NCBI GenBank assembly: GCA_010093705.1
Contig: MU006093.1
Location: 367,557-431,556, forward strand
Direction of reading: 5' to 3'
Source: Patellaria atrata CBS 101060
Lineage: Eukaryota; Ascomycota; Dothideomycetes; Patellariales; Patellariaceae
DNA: 64,000 nucleotides
Position 1 is the first letter of the stretch; every line of letters begins with the position of its first letter. The notes beneath the pieces are model-generated. The model was not told the origin of the DNA. It saw only the letters and a list, made by a program, of their open reading frames with translations, and did not search any database. A program made the translations under genes and the position numbers. Below are positions 21,916 through 33,779 of this stretch, one piece after another.

Positions 21916-23253
21916 ATGAATCCGTTCAGAAGGTTCCATAATTTCCGATATGAAAGGCTTCCAGGCGGTACATATACGGTGAGAAAGCTGCCATCTTCCA
22001 CCATCAAGCTTTCACTCATGTTTGGCATTTTCTATATCTTGACCCTTCTACTCGTCCGACATTACTCCTGGCGGGATCCCACATCAGTCTTCTTCGATCC
22101 CGAGACGGCCTACGATCCAATATATTCCGTAGTTCGAGAAAAGCAAGCTGTAGAATTCATGCAGCAGTTCCACGGATTTCCCGGAGGTAACGACAAACCC
22201 GGAGGCAAGAAGATCTGTCTCGGGATGGCCTCCATCGCGCGCAAAGGCGTGCGATACTTCCGCGCTGCCGTGGGTTCCCTGCTCGACGGTCTAGACGAAA
22301 TAGAGCGATCTCAGATCCATCTCATCCTCTTTATCGCACATACGGACCCGAGTGTCCATCCCGCCTACAATGAATCCTGGCTGCACGACGCGGCAGATAC
22401 CGTCCTGCTCTATGACCTCGATCCCGACACCCTCTCCCACGTCCGCGCCCTCGAAACCTCCGGCTTCACGCAGGAAAAAGCGCTGTTCGACTACAACTAC
22501 CTGCTCCAGTCCTGCATCGCGACCGAGCTACCCTACATCGCGATGATGGAAGACGACATCCTGGCCCTGGACGGCTGGTTCCACCGCACCCGGTCCGCGC
22601 TCGAGATGGCGGAGTCCCGCTCCGAGAAACCCTTCCTCTACCTCCGCCTCTTCTACACCGAGCAGTTTCTGGGATGGAACAGCGAGAACTGGGCGATCTA
22701 CTTTTTCTGGTCTCTCTGGACCGTGCTCATCCCGACTTCAGCGCTGCTCCTCATCCGCCGATGCGCGCCTAATTACCACGCCATGCTCTCCGATCGCCGA
22801 ATCTTCATGCTCACCTTCGTCTGCATCCCGCTGTGCATATTACTCTTCTTTGCCGCCGGGCGCGCCACGGTCCTTCCCATCCCCGCGGGCGTGAACCAAA
22901 TGAACGACTTCGCCTGCTGTGGGCAAGGCCTCGTGTTTCCCCAGGTGAAAGCCCAGAATCTGTCTCGATGGTACGAGATGAATCTCGCCTACTTCGACGT
23001 CAGAAAGAATGGGTTAGCGGACATGTTGACCGAGGAATATGCAAAGGAGCACGAGGAAGTGCGGTGGGCGATTACACCGAATGTGATTCAACACGTCGGG
23101 CGCAAGAGCACGAAGCAGAAGGACCAGAGTGATAGGCCACACCCGCTGACAGAGGCGGAGAAGATGTTCAATTTTAAATTTGAATTGAATGATGCAGGAC
23201 GCTTGCGGCGGGAGCACGAGCGGGTTTTGAGGGAGATGAAGGCGGGAAAGTAG
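21916..23253 (+). CDS. PGAP4-like GPI-glycan glycosyltransferase (membrane-inserted GT-A fold)
   Basis: Intronless, 445 aa. A short cytosolic N-terminus is followed by a transmembrane segment at about 31-47 (IKLSLMFGIFYILTLLLV). The GT-like domain then shows KKICLGMASIARKG, an EDD acidic motif at 212-214 (AMMEDDILALDGW) and LYLRLFYTEQFLGW. Two closely spaced membrane segments (about 259-280 and 297-315) interrupt this domain before it resumes with NDFACCGQGLVFP. A tandem transmembrane pair inside a GT-A fold is the described architecture of PGAP4/TMEM246, which adds GalNAc to GPI anchors in the Golgi. Fungal homologues are largely uncharacterised, so the sugar and acceptor here are inferred. 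Confidence 0.75.
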   Translation: MNPFRRFHNFRYERLPGGTYTVRKLPSSTIKLSLMFGIFYILTLLLVRHYSWRDPTSVFFDPETAYDPIYSVVREKQAVEFMQQFHGFPGGNDKPGGKKICLGMASIARKGVRYFRAAVGSLLDGLDEIERSQIHLILFIAHTDPSVHPAYNESWLHDAADTVLLYDLDPDTLSHVRALETSGFTQEKALFDYNYLLQSCIATELPYIAMMEDDILALDGWFHRTRSALEMAESRSEKPFLYLRLFYTEQFLGWNSENWAIYFFWSLWTVLIPTSALLLIRRCAPNYHAMLSDRRIFMLTFVCIPLCILLFFAAGRATVLPIPAGVNQMNDFACCGQGLVFPQVKAQNLSRWYEMNLAYFDVRKNGLADMLTEEYAKEHEEVRWAITPNVIQHVGRKSTKQKDQSDRPHPLTEAEKMFNFKFELNDAGRLRREHERVLREMKAGK

Positions 23254-23548
23254 GCATGATTGATGGATACCCTGTGATTAACAGTAATGCGATATAAGTC
23301 TTTTGCCTCACTATTCACCACAATATTCTGATCCTGAGCTGAAAGCTTTTGAAAGAACCGGTTCCGCTCATTCATATCATTCAATGTGTTTTTGAAATTC
23401 GTACAATGCATTTTCTGAAAGCTCCCTACCCGTAAAGGAACTGCCGAACAGTCCAGTAATCGGAATTCACGTGCCGGATCTGCATCCATATATGCGATCT
23501 CCTTTACAAAATCCCAGTATCTCCCCTACCTCCCACATTTCAGTCATT

Positions 23549-24891
23549 CTAACCGCTAGCCATGACTCCCCAAGCCCTGATCTTATTATCGGTATAGCCG
23601 GCAAATAGGGTTTGACCATCTGCGCTCCACGCCAACGAGATGCATTCTGGTTCTCTGCTCTTCTTGCCAACCTCCAAGTATTCGGGCTTAAGTTCATCAA
23701 CCTTGCTCTTCTTCTCGAGATCGAATATGATGATGCTCGAAGCCGTGGCAGCGCACAGCCAGTAACGGTTGGGGGAGAAGACGAGCGCGTGGATCTCGTC
23801 GCCAGCGGTAAGGGAGTAGAGGTGTTTTGACTCGTTAAGATCCCAAAGCATGGTGGTACCGTCCTTACCACCAGAGGCGCAGAGAGAGCCGTCGGGAGAG
23901 ATGGTAACTGTGTTGATGTATCCAGTATGGCCGGTGTGGTCGGTTTGAATGCGGCACGAGGCAAGTTCCCAGACCTATCATTTCGTCAGTCAACAACATT
24001 TACTTATTGTGATCGGATGATAATGGTAAGAGGTCGATTCAGTATCAGAGCGGTTGGTGAAAAATGTTCTCATAGCTCGAAGGCTCTGAAGTAGCAAATA
24101 CTTAAAATTTCGCATAGCATCATTTGGGAGTAAACCGACCTCCACCAAGAAACCAATTTAAAAGAAGACGTCTACATACCTTGACCATCTTGTCCCATCC
24201 CGCACTGACGATAACAGGGTTCTGAGGGTTGGGGCTGAACCTCACGCAAGATACCCACTCAGTATGACCCTTCTCGGTGATGGTATACTTGCAGTCACCC
24301 AATGTGTTCCACAACTTGATTGTTCTGTCGCGCGAACCCGAGACGATTTGGCGGTTGTCAGCGGAGAAGGAGACGGAGAGGATGTCGTTTGAGTGGCCGA
24401 TGAAGCGGCGGGTGGTGTTGCCGGTTGAGAGCTCCCAGAGACGGAGAGTCTTGTCCCAAGACGAGGAGAGAGCATAGGCACCGTCAGAAGAGATGACCTA
24501 GAAGATGAGCAATTAGCAAATTGAGCTGGGAAGTAACCACTCCCCATGTATCCATGATGTCCTTAGCCGAGGCGTTAGTAAGAAACGAGATTGAGAAAGA
24601 CGTACACAATCCGAAACGAAGTGGGAATGGCCGTGCAGACTCCTCTTTGGGTATCCGTATGAAGATTCATCGCGGGTCAGATTCCAGATTATAAGGGTCT
24701 TGTCGCGACTTCCAGAGAGGAGCATGTTGGGGCTGCATTAATCAATCGTTAACTTATAGTTCAACACAAGTAAACCCTTCCAGAATGTCAAATATCACAG
24801 AACAGACGCACTTCTCCAAGGACGTAGCCAAACTGGTGACCCATCCTGAATGGCCCTCAAGGGTGCCCCTTAGCACGAGTTGCTCACTCAT
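23549..24891 (-). CDS. cpc-2: RACK1 homologue, ribosome-associated seven-WD40 scaffold (Cpc2/Asc1)
   Basis: Four exons (24891-24812, 24732-24606, 24497-24180, 23974-23549) give 316 aa, the standard RACK1 length. It starts [23 protein letters not shown]. The WD repeats show [48 protein letters not shown] and [12 protein letters not shown], ending in [16 protein letters not shown]1 binds the 40S head near the mRNA exit and scaffolds kinase signalling; in fungi it also affects general amino acid control and development. Intron 3 (24179-23975, 205 bp) hosts a U24-like C/D snoRNA, as the ASC1 intron does in budding yeast. Confidence 0.95.
24040..24128 (-). ncRNA. C/D box snoRNA U24 (snR24) inside RACK1 intron 3
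   Basis: On the sense strand of the intron a C box ATGATGC (24123-24117) is followed by the guide-like segment TATTTGCTACTTCAGA (24100-24085, ending in a CAGA D' box), a C'-like TATGAGA, a second guide-like segment TCACCAACCGCTCTGA and a D box CTGA (24048-24045). The order and both guide segments resemble, from memory, U24/snR24, which directs 2'-O-methylation of large-subunit rRNA. In yeast it lies in the intron of the RACK1 gene ASC1, so the location agrees. Exact ends are approximate. Confidence 0.75.
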
Positions 24892-25883
24892 GGTTGGTGG
24901 TGTGCTTTGGCCGACGAAGTGATGAACGGAAACTATAGTGCGCGAGCAGAAATTAGCCTGAGTCAAGATTGCGACTTCTTTGAATTTGGGTCTTACACGA
25001 TCACTACGAAGGACGGATGTAGAGTAGAGGTAAAGATTCGGCGCAAGAACAAAAGTTCGTTGTTGGTGAGGTCGAAACTGTGAGTGTGCGGACCGAATGA
25101 ACTAAACCCGAAGGGGAAGCAGTTAAGCGAATAGCTTCAAGCATTAACTACGCAGTGTTACGGAGTTCAACGAAGCCTTCAAAGTAAGATTGAGAAATCG
25201 CTATATCAGGTCAGATGCAACACTAACAGCATCATGGGCTAGCGTAATATTCTGTTCTTCACGATTAGGTCATCAAGTTCCTAGAGAAACCGTACCGGAA
25301 CCGGTGCTACGGTGTAATTGTTATGTATTTGCTTACTTACTTTCAAGGGGGTTCCGACGTCATGTATAAAAGGTGGAAAATGTAGGATGAGTTTACCCTA
25401 TAGAAATGGAGGTTGGTAGATTATTCAAGCGTACAGATTGTCAACCCCAATCAGGGTGTGATAGTGATTGAATTCAGGAGCATAGCATTCCAGTGACTTT
25501 ATGATACACATATCCCATCTCCATCATTCTATGATCTTAAAGCTCATCTGAAGGGAAATAGAAGTTGGAAATGGAAAGATGCCAAACCGACCGATTCATT
25601 CCACCAACACCATTGTGCCCCGCCATGATTCGCATGAAACCGTAGACACATCATACCGCCGCCGGAAAGTCCACGTAGATGCACAGAAGCCCAACGTCCT
25701 TAAATAGTTCCATACCATAAGAACAAAGTGGCGATGATGATGCTTCTACCGCGCACGTTTCCACACTCTTCTCTCATCACCAACTCTCAACCTCTTGATG
25801 GGGGGTTTTCTTGGTATTACGGGCTTTTCCTGTCCGGTTTCGGAACCGTCCCTAATTGTTTTATCCAAGATCCTCATTATCCT
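24892..25883. other. about 1 kb between two minus-strand genes
   Basis: Promoter and leader of RACK1 and 3' flank of kinesin. No further gene recognised; a 70-codon frame at 25728-25940 overlaps the kinesin 3' end antisense and is noise. Confidence 0.5.
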
Positions 25884-28800
25884 TCATCCCCTCTGATTAA
25901 AAAACCAACTTGTTCTCTTGGAGCTTGGTTCTTGCTGTAGACTGCTCACTATTGGGACTGTAGCTTGTTCAGCGCCGCCTCCGCCTCTCAGCGGTTTCGC
26001 AATTCGCGACCCAGCACCGCCGAAAGCAAAACTTGCTCCTGAAGGTGATGCAGGCCCGCCAAGGCCTCTAGTGGAACCCTGTTTTGCCGCTTCGAGTCGT
26101 TCTTTGACTGCGGTAAGTTGTGCTTCGAATCTACAACCAGGTGTCTTAGTATAAGTTCATTCAATAAAGGGGTACAGGGTACATACCGATGGTTCGAAGC
26201 TGTCAACTTTTCTTGACTGTCCTGCAATAAGCTTTCGAGGCTGATAATCCTATCGTTTCTTGCAATGAGTTTACGTTCCGCTATTGCAACCTCTTTCTTG
26301 AGAGCGCCATTCTGCTCGACTAGTTGTCGCTGCACGACAGTAAGCTGCTCAAGATTGCGCTCGAGGAACGCCATCTTCTTCTGTTGGGCACGATTGTTCG
26401 AGGTACGGAGAACATTGTTGTATTGTTCTCGAGTTTCATCGAGAGAAATCTCCAGCTCGACAACCTTGATCGACGTAATCAGTACCAGTACTAGTATCAT
26501 CAATAATGTTTTTGTACTTACTCTTTCACACCGATTCTGTAGATCCCGCATCAAGCTCTTCTTCATGGCGTCAAACTCCGCAAGTTGCTGTTGAACGGAT
26601 TTGCCACCAACAGCACCGTTCACCCCATTGGTACCTGCATCGCCGTTCAGTCTCTGTTTAAGAGCGTCAATCTCCACAGTCAATGCTTTATTCTCTTCGC
26701 TCTTCCGTGTGAGATCATTTTTGAGCTCGTCGAGAAGCTCGCTCTGCCCTTCTTGTCGGGATTCATACGCAGCCGCTAATCTCGACTTTATCTCTTGAAC
26801 ATCTATTTCTGCGACATTTTGTTCGAGCAGCTCCTCATATTCTTTTTGCGTCTTCTCTAGACGCTGTTCGAGAGCGTATCTGCGCTGGAGATGCGTCTCG
26901 TCTTGTTCACCGCGCTCGTTTATTGCAAGCTCCGCTTGTCGTACGATTCCTTGCGTCTCAAGTAATTTTTGACGGAGGTCAATGAGCTCCTCCGGTGCAA
27001 TTGCCTCTCCTGCCACGCTCATATCATGTAGTGCGTCGAGCTGCTCGATCACCTTCCTAATACTTCGCTCATTGTCGCTGAAAATCTCTCCTCCAAGGTC
27101 AAATCCAGCCATCATTTGAGCCATACGCTCCGCCTTCTTCTTTTCTTTTTCATCCAGAAGGACACTACTCTCCTTTGCACTCATTTTTGCATCTAGGAGC
27201 TGCTGCTTGACCTCGTCTAATTCTGCAGTTAATTCCGCGTTGGCTTCCTTGAGTCCGTCCATAGTAATGAACTGTTCTTTAGCCTCGAAATTAACCCTCT
27301 CGATTTGCATTCGTAGATCGCTCATTTCCGAACTCAACTTCTCATTCTCCTTATTAACACGCCCTTCGTTTTCCTTCAGAGATCGTAGCTCATCCTTGAC
27401 CTCCTTCAAACTCTTCTCCGCGTTTGCGATTGCAGTTTCTTTCTCGGCAAGCTGATCCTGCAGTTCGTTCTCCCGTCTTAGAAACTCTTCTCGTTCGTCC
27501 TTGTCAAGCACGATGCTTGGAGTACCTGCGCGCTCGAGCTCCATACGTGACTCAGATCTCGTCGGTGTTTCCGATCGTCTCGTTTCCTGCAGTCGTGATG
27601 GTGTCTCTGCGCCAGACCTTGGAGTTGCGGGAGTCCTCCTTGTCACAACACCTTCTTGGCCTAGTGATGGAACCCACCTCTCCTTTGGTACGGATTCACC
27701 ACTCCGCCATAATTGGACCTCACCTTCTAAAGTCGACACATAACTCTCAAACGTAGTAACCTGTGATTGAGCCTTCTTGAGTAAGGCCTTAAGTTCTGTA
27801 GGGCTAAGTTCAGCGTTAACCTTAGCCTTGTTCTTAATGGACTTCGCGCGCATGCCAAATCGTAATGTGCTGAGCGTTTCCTCTGCGTTGTAACTACTGG
27901 GTGAACAATTTATGATGAGTGACGTTCTTGAGTTACCTCCTAGCGATTCTTGAAGGATACGGGTGAGTTTGGAGTCTCTGTATGGGATGTGCGTAGATTT
28001 GCCATCAGTAAGAGAATTGATAACCATGCCCAAAGCACTCAAACTCTTATTGATTTTCTTCGCTTCTTCAAGAGTCTGTCCGCTGGCGCCGGTCTTTCCG
28101 ACCTTTTCACTACCCGCAAGATCAACGAGGAAGAGCTGTCCACTTTTGGCCGATCCTGTCTCTACATTCTTTTGTGTGACGGTAATCACGAATATCGAGT
28201 GTGATCGCGAGGACTCCTGGTTCATATTTGTGGCTGCAACTGCTCTGGCCATCCCCCCTCTTCGCATGACTTCGTACACTTCTTGTACGCTAGAGACGTA
28301 GATTTCCAGCAGACCTTTGACGTAAACTCCCCTGCTCTTTTCCTCATGAACGGGTAGGTTGTCATTTTGTGGTTGTAACAAATCCCTAATTCTCTCCATA
28401 TAAATCTCCATGTAACTTACTCTTACGGTGTACTCAATATTCCCGGGACTCGCCAATATACTTGCAAAGATTTGTTCCACAATACGAGGAATAATACCTT
28501 TACCCTCATCATCGTCGATATCTGAGCCCATCATGGTATAAGATTTACCCGCTCCAGTTTGGCCGTACGCGAAAACTGTTCCATTGTAGCCGTTAAGAAT
28601 ATCGTCAACTGTGTTCTTGATTGAGAATTCGAAAACATCGGATTGACGCGAGTTCATGTCAAAGACACGATCGAAGGTAAAGGCTCCAGCAGCATCTTTT
28701 GACTGAGTATAAAGTTAGCGCTAGTAATCAGAGTTTGAAGCTTGAAGTTCTGCCTACGCTGATACTGCATGTATCCTGAGTTTCGAACGCTACAACTGGC

Positions 28801-29132
28801 TCTCCACCACTAGCAATTTCGATTTTGTTCTGCGGCCTGAAGCGCGCCACCACTACATACTAGTTAGCATGGTTCTTCCTCAACATATTGTCCTTTACGC
28901 CTCGTATCCATTCCTCGGCCACATTACTGGCTAGTTCCGCATGGCGTCTCCTTTCAGACTCGATTCCGCGTTCCAATATACCCCACCTTCTCGATGCCTT
29001 CCTCTTGATATCCAGAAGTAGACGTACCCTTTATGCTATTATAGCTCCTACAGTAATATTAGTAAGTTCTCTAAACATCAATTCATTGACCGTGTGTGCA
29101 GAGGCGGGAGTTTCGAGAAAGACTTACGCCAT
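25884..29132 (-). CDS. conventional kinesin heavy chain (kinesin-1)
   Basis: Six coding exons: 29132-29128, 29047-29028, 28852-28758, 28702-26522, 26464-26187 and 26130-25884, giving 941 aa, close to known fungal kinesin-1. The first two exons are only 5 and 20 nt and spell MASYNSIK, joining VVARFRPQNKIE in phase. The motor has the P-loop GQTGAGKS at 87-94, switch I NQESSRSH and switch II LVDLAGSEKVGKT, then a neck/stalk with long heptad coiled coils and a tail with AKQGSTRGL, GGAGSRIAKPLRGGGG and a C-terminal KRTSWFFNQRG. It moves cargo to microtubule plus ends in hyphae. The intron at 26521-26465 is 57 bp and stop-free in frame. Reading through the last intron gives a false C-terminus ending near 25988. 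Confidence 0.93.
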
Positions 29133-30045
29133 ATCAACTCAACAGCGGCTTAACTGGCCCCACGGCCCGCCAAGTGACAATCAAGACGTATATGTAGCTG
29201 TTCAGTATTCGTTGCACCCAGGACAAGTCTCTTCGCTTCTTCCACTTAGACAAGCTCGGATTTGTGTATGTGCTTAGAGTTACAGTGGAGGGTAAAATAT
29301 CCAGGGAGCCGTTTGTCAGATAAACGCGAGTCTCAGTATCCGGACAGGGCGCAGAGCCTCAAACTCAGACATGCAGTATTAGAATGAATACTCGAGAGGT
29401 TAATCAGAGCGGTGCGAGAAATTGTCTCAAGTTGTACGGATCTTGTTGAAAGCTGGTCATTATTTAGAGGGTTGTTGATAGCCAAGAATCGCGGACATGG
29501 GGTCGGTGGTTTTGATGTTTACGTGATGCCCGCCCACCACGTCCACGCAGTACAAGGTACCGTGCTAATGGCTTTCTGGACCGCGTAAGAGCACAAAGGG
29601 GTTATAGTTAGAGAGCCCGAAGATGTTCAGCTTACAACAAATTTGAACATTGTACAGACGTTCGAAATTTATTGATGTATTTGGGGCATTAATGCATTTC
29701 CTTCATCATAACTATGCAAGTTGCAGGAAACACCCCCCCACAGCCTCACCTTGAACGCCAGTACAGTAACCCAGAGGAAAGCCCACCCTATGCACTTGAA
29801 TCAGTAACACCAAGACCAGAGAACCTTTCTACCCACGCCCCATACTCCACCGCGGGAACATCGTTCCAGAGGATGTAATAAACAATGGATGCCCGGGGAT
29901 AGAGTCGAAAGCAAGGAAAGACTGTCTGACGGAAAGATGAACGCCATATGTAGGCGGTTGGGATGAAAGAAAGATGTTCAGCGGGTCGTTGATATGTCAA
30001 TAGCGGTAGTAGGGCCCGTCGAGTGATGGCTCGAGTGAAGGGTTA
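29133..30045. other. intergenic, no gene seen
   Basis: Kinesin promoter side and Rad6 3' flank. A 70-codon frame at 29788-30000 (-) lies just past the Rad6 stop and is probably 3'UTR. Confidence 0.55.
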
Positions 30046-31022
30046 TTAATCCTCCCAGCTCTTTTCCACTGTCTCCCTCACACGCTTCACGTACTCCCTT
30101 CGATTGTCCTTGAAAAGGTTCGATGCTTCCACATTAGCTGGCGAGGCAGTATTTGGATCATTGAGAAGACTGTTAGATGACTCAAATTAGTTATTACTCC
30201 GATCAACTGGTTCCGGACTCCAATTCGGAAGTTTACGTACCTCTGAATGCTAGTCAGGATAGCTGCTACATCATAAGTCGGGCTCCACCGATTCTGCAAG
30301 ATATCCAAGCATAGTTCACCAGTCCCATACACATTCGGATGGAACATCTGACTGATAAACTTCACTCCTGGTGGCTTGTTGGGATAGGCTTCCTCGAAGT
30401 GCATGACCAGACGAAATGTCCCATCCTCAAACGGGGTATCAGCGGGACCGATAATCACGGCATTCCTATAAGCGTTGTTAGCAACATGTTACATAGGCTC
30501 TTAGAAGTATGAAGCTTGGAAATCGGAAAGACGAGTGGAGGGGTACTAGGAAGATAACAGTGATTCAAGTATCGGTTGGGCAGAGGATTGGATATCAGAA
30601 CTTGACTGTATTAAGCCGAGTGCGCTTGTGATCGTTTTGAAGAAGCTAATGAAGCTATCGAGACCGCCGTCCTACCATCCCATGTATCGGTTGTAGAGAA
30701 ATGTGCTCAGGTAAGATGAAGTAGCAATGTGAACGAGAAATCGAGAAGAATATGCCATACCAGGTCATGACATTATCAGCAACTGGACTTGCAGAGACGC
30801 CGGCTGGGGGATCGGTTTGCATGCGCTGCGTTGCTTAAGTTAGCCCCAATTGTTTAAACAGCTGCCCCATCTTCTATATTACGCGCGAAGTTGTCTCTCT
30901 ACTACAATATCTTCTCTTTTCCGCTGAAGATAAGGAACACATACACCCCATGCTTTGGGGTGGGGAAAGGGTGTACCCACCTTAAAATCCCGCATAAGTC
31001 TTCGACGCGCTGAAGTCGACAT
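30046..31022 (-). CDS. rad6: E2 ubiquitin-conjugating enzyme Rad6/Ubc2
   Basis: Four exons (31022-30981, 30825-30761, 30465-30241, 30169-30046) give 151 aa, the usual Rad6 length in filamentous fungi. The protein begins [25 protein letters not shown], contains [20 protein letters not shown] with the active Cys at position 88, and ends [17 protein letters not shown] without the long acidic tail of budding yeast. Rad6 ubiquitylates histone H2B with Bre1 and PCNA with Rad18. Introns 1 and 2 are long here (155 and 295 bp); I looked for C/D boxes in intron 2 and saw none convincing. Confidence 0.95.
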
Positions 31023-31631
31023 TATTGCAAATCTGGTTCTCCAAGCTTAATTTAGTGACGAGCGTTTGATGGAGATTCGGTAACGGTGGATTATGATGGA
31101 GGTCTGCAAGGGATGGAAATGTATCCCAAGGTGAAGGAGGGTTGATGTTTGATGTGAAGGTTAGGTGGAGGTTCAGGTCCTCATATGACTTTGCAGGTAG
31201 AACCATACCCTGTTTCAAAGGCGACAAATACTTGCCACTACCTTTGAGAAATACTCTCTTGGCACAGCGCTTTTGGGAGTAAAAAAGTTTTCACTTGTTT
31301 GATCTTTCACAAGGTGATTTCAATTCGCAATAGACCCTCCATTTCGTTTGACAATGGTCAATGGTACTAATAAACACATGGTAGAACTTACTTTTCGGCT
31401 TCCAATATTCCATAAGTCCCCAGATCATCCGGACCACCGTAAATTAAAATCCCCCAAGTCTATACTACAATGAAATATACAATAAAAAGTCGAAGGGGAG
31501 AATTACCTAGAGCCCGCCATAAATCATCTATATGCTCTACATGCCGCCCCCAACGCCTTTCATTCTTGTGATTCCATAGTTTTACATTTTACTGTTGGAG
31601 TAGATCTCTCCAGTTCACTTCCTGTCCCAGT
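31023..31631. other. intergenic, no gene seen
   Basis: Rad6 promoter region and 3' flank of the helicase gene. AT-rich; no repeats or RNA genes recognised. Confidence 0.55.
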
Positions 31632-33779
31632 TTAATAGCGGTTCCGAGTGGATCGGTCAAAGTTGTCTCGACCGAAACCCCTATCCCGATCTCCTCCGAA
31701 ACCTCCTCTAGAACCACGATCTCCTCCGAAACCTCCTCTAGAACTCCGGTCTCCATTGTCGTACCTATCCCGCTGGGGCCGTCCCATACTTCCCCTATTG
31801 TTATCTCTGCCACGGGATGGCGCCGTGTCTCCAAAGAGATCATCTCTCCCTGCTCCCGAGTCCCTGTTGCTGAAGCCACCCCTATTTCCAAAGGAACCTT
31901 GTCTGCCGTCAGTATCGAAGGATCGAGGGCCCGCGACCATATTTATGCCGCTAAGGTTGCTTAAGCGTAATCTCGACGCTAAAGTTGGAGAAATCGATGG
32001 TGGTTGTGACATTCCCCATCCATATCGCGCTAGTTGATTCATGGAATCCATAAGCCTCTGCTTGTCTGGATACCATTGGTAAATACCAAGTTGCGCAAGG
32101 TACATTTTGTTTAGATCTTCGAGAGGAATCGTGCGATAAGCCTGGCCAATAGAGTTGAGGATATTAGCAACAGAGACTGGTACCTGTGCCTCTTTGGTCA
32201 TATTAATATTAGGCGTCAGAAGAGATGTATCAACTTCAAGTGGGATATTCCGTAGTCGTCTTCGAACCTCCGGGTACTCAAGTTCCGATACGACGAGCCA
32301 ACCTTGACCCTCTTTTCCGGCACGAGCGGTACGACCTATTCTGTGGATGTAAGTATCTGAGTCGTTTGCTAGGCCCATCTGAATGACGTGCGTGACATTT
32401 GGGAAGTCCATGCCACGAGCCGTGACATCTGAAGAGACCATAATTGCGGATGTAGCTCTCCTAAAATAGCCAGCCGCCCTGGTACGCTGTTCCTGACTGA
32501 GTTTGGAATGGATCTCGAAGACGCGGGTACCAGGTAGGGCCGAAGTTCCATTCACACGGTTACTGGGCAAATTTCTGAGGACTGAAGAGGCCAAGGAGAC
32601 TTCTGCTGTCGAGTTATAGTATATCAGCGCTTTGAATGGCATTTCCGGTGTTGCAGCGGCAATTTCTCTCTGGCAAAGCTCGACCAGACACGGCAAGTTA
32701 TTTTCGAACGCACCCGCATTAACGACTTTTTGAGGAACGCGTTCATGAGTCGGCACTTCATCATCCCTAACACACTTGACAAAATCGAACCCAGGTTTAA
32801 GAGTTTGTCGAACGATGCCGATGATACCCTTACCAACCGTAGCGGAGAACATCATGGTCTGGCGATTAACCTGTTCGGTCGGGGGAAGGGCGGCCATGAT
32901 ATTTTGAATTTCTGGCCAGAAGCCTTGATCCAGGAGTCTGTCCGCTTCGTCGAGGACCAAGCATTTAAGAGCAGGGGCTTGAACACCAGTATATGGGTCG
33001 TTGAGGATATCGTTCAGGCGGCCTGGTGTACCCACTAAAATATGACAACCTTGCTGCTGAATGCGTCTGAGCCCCTCTCTCTTCTGTGTTCCTCCTACAG
33101 CAGTCTGAACAACTAGCCCTGTGTTCCTGACAACTCTGCTGGCTTCTGTGGCAATTTGTTCCGCTAATTCCCTAGTGGGGGATATAATGAGAGCACGAAT
33201 ATCGGATGCGCTGGCTCTACTACCCCTATACGATCGTACTCTGTTCACATGAGCCAATTCTGGGTTATCCCTAAGGATATTCTGGACTAAGGGTAGAAGA
33301 AAGCCCAGGGTTTTTCCGGTTCCGGTTTTGGCCTGCGCGATTCTATACATAATTAGCAGAAATTTAGAATAGAAGGAGGGTCAATCATACATATCGTTGC
33401 CTTTTAATGCTTGGCTGATGGTTTTCGTTTGGACTTCAGTCATAGTCTCTAATCCCATCCCTTGAGTAACTGCTCTCACGACATTCTCATGTATCAACCC
33501 ATTTTTTTCCAAGTCGGCAAACTGTGTGACAGTAATATTCCCACCCGAAGCGTCTCCATTGCCACTATCCGTGGGTGCCTGTGCCTGCGCTTGGGCACTC
33601 TGACTCTGCCATGCAGATTGAGTAAACGTTCGAACCGCGGATGGAGAGATAAATGCCAATCGGGACAATGATGATGGTGTCTTAGTAAAGCTTGCTGCTC
33701 GTATAACTTTCGATGAGAATTGGTGATTACATATCGAGCGTGGTAAAGACGCAGGGCATCTTCTTAGGGCCACTAGCAT
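31632..33779 (-). CDS. mitochondrial DEAD-box RNA helicase, Mss116-like
   Basis: Two exons (33779-33391 and 33342-31632) give 699 aa. The start MLVALRRCPASLPRS opens a basic, Ser-rich presequence consistent with mitochondrial import. Helicase motifs follow in order: Q-motif region, AQAKTGTGKT (motif I, completed at the splice junction), PTRELAEQ, GTPGRL, DEAD (VLDEADRLL), FSATVG, and HRIGRTARAG. The C-terminus is an RGG-rich tail with a near-perfect duplicated GGFGGDR(G/S)SRGGFGGDR unit (DNA repeat around 31690-31745). Mss116/Cyt-19 proteins are RNA chaperones for mitochondrial group I and II intron splicing and translation. The frame is open further upstream without an ATG; the ATG at 33779 best fits a presequence. 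Confidence 0.9.

Noticed and set aside
30466-30760. snoRNA in the long Rad6 intron
   Set aside because: No C and D box pair with credible spacing was found.
1665-31022. Rtf1 and Rad6 in the same window as a functional cluster
   Set aside because: They act in one pathway, but about 27 kb and many unrelated genes separate them; chance linkage is enough.
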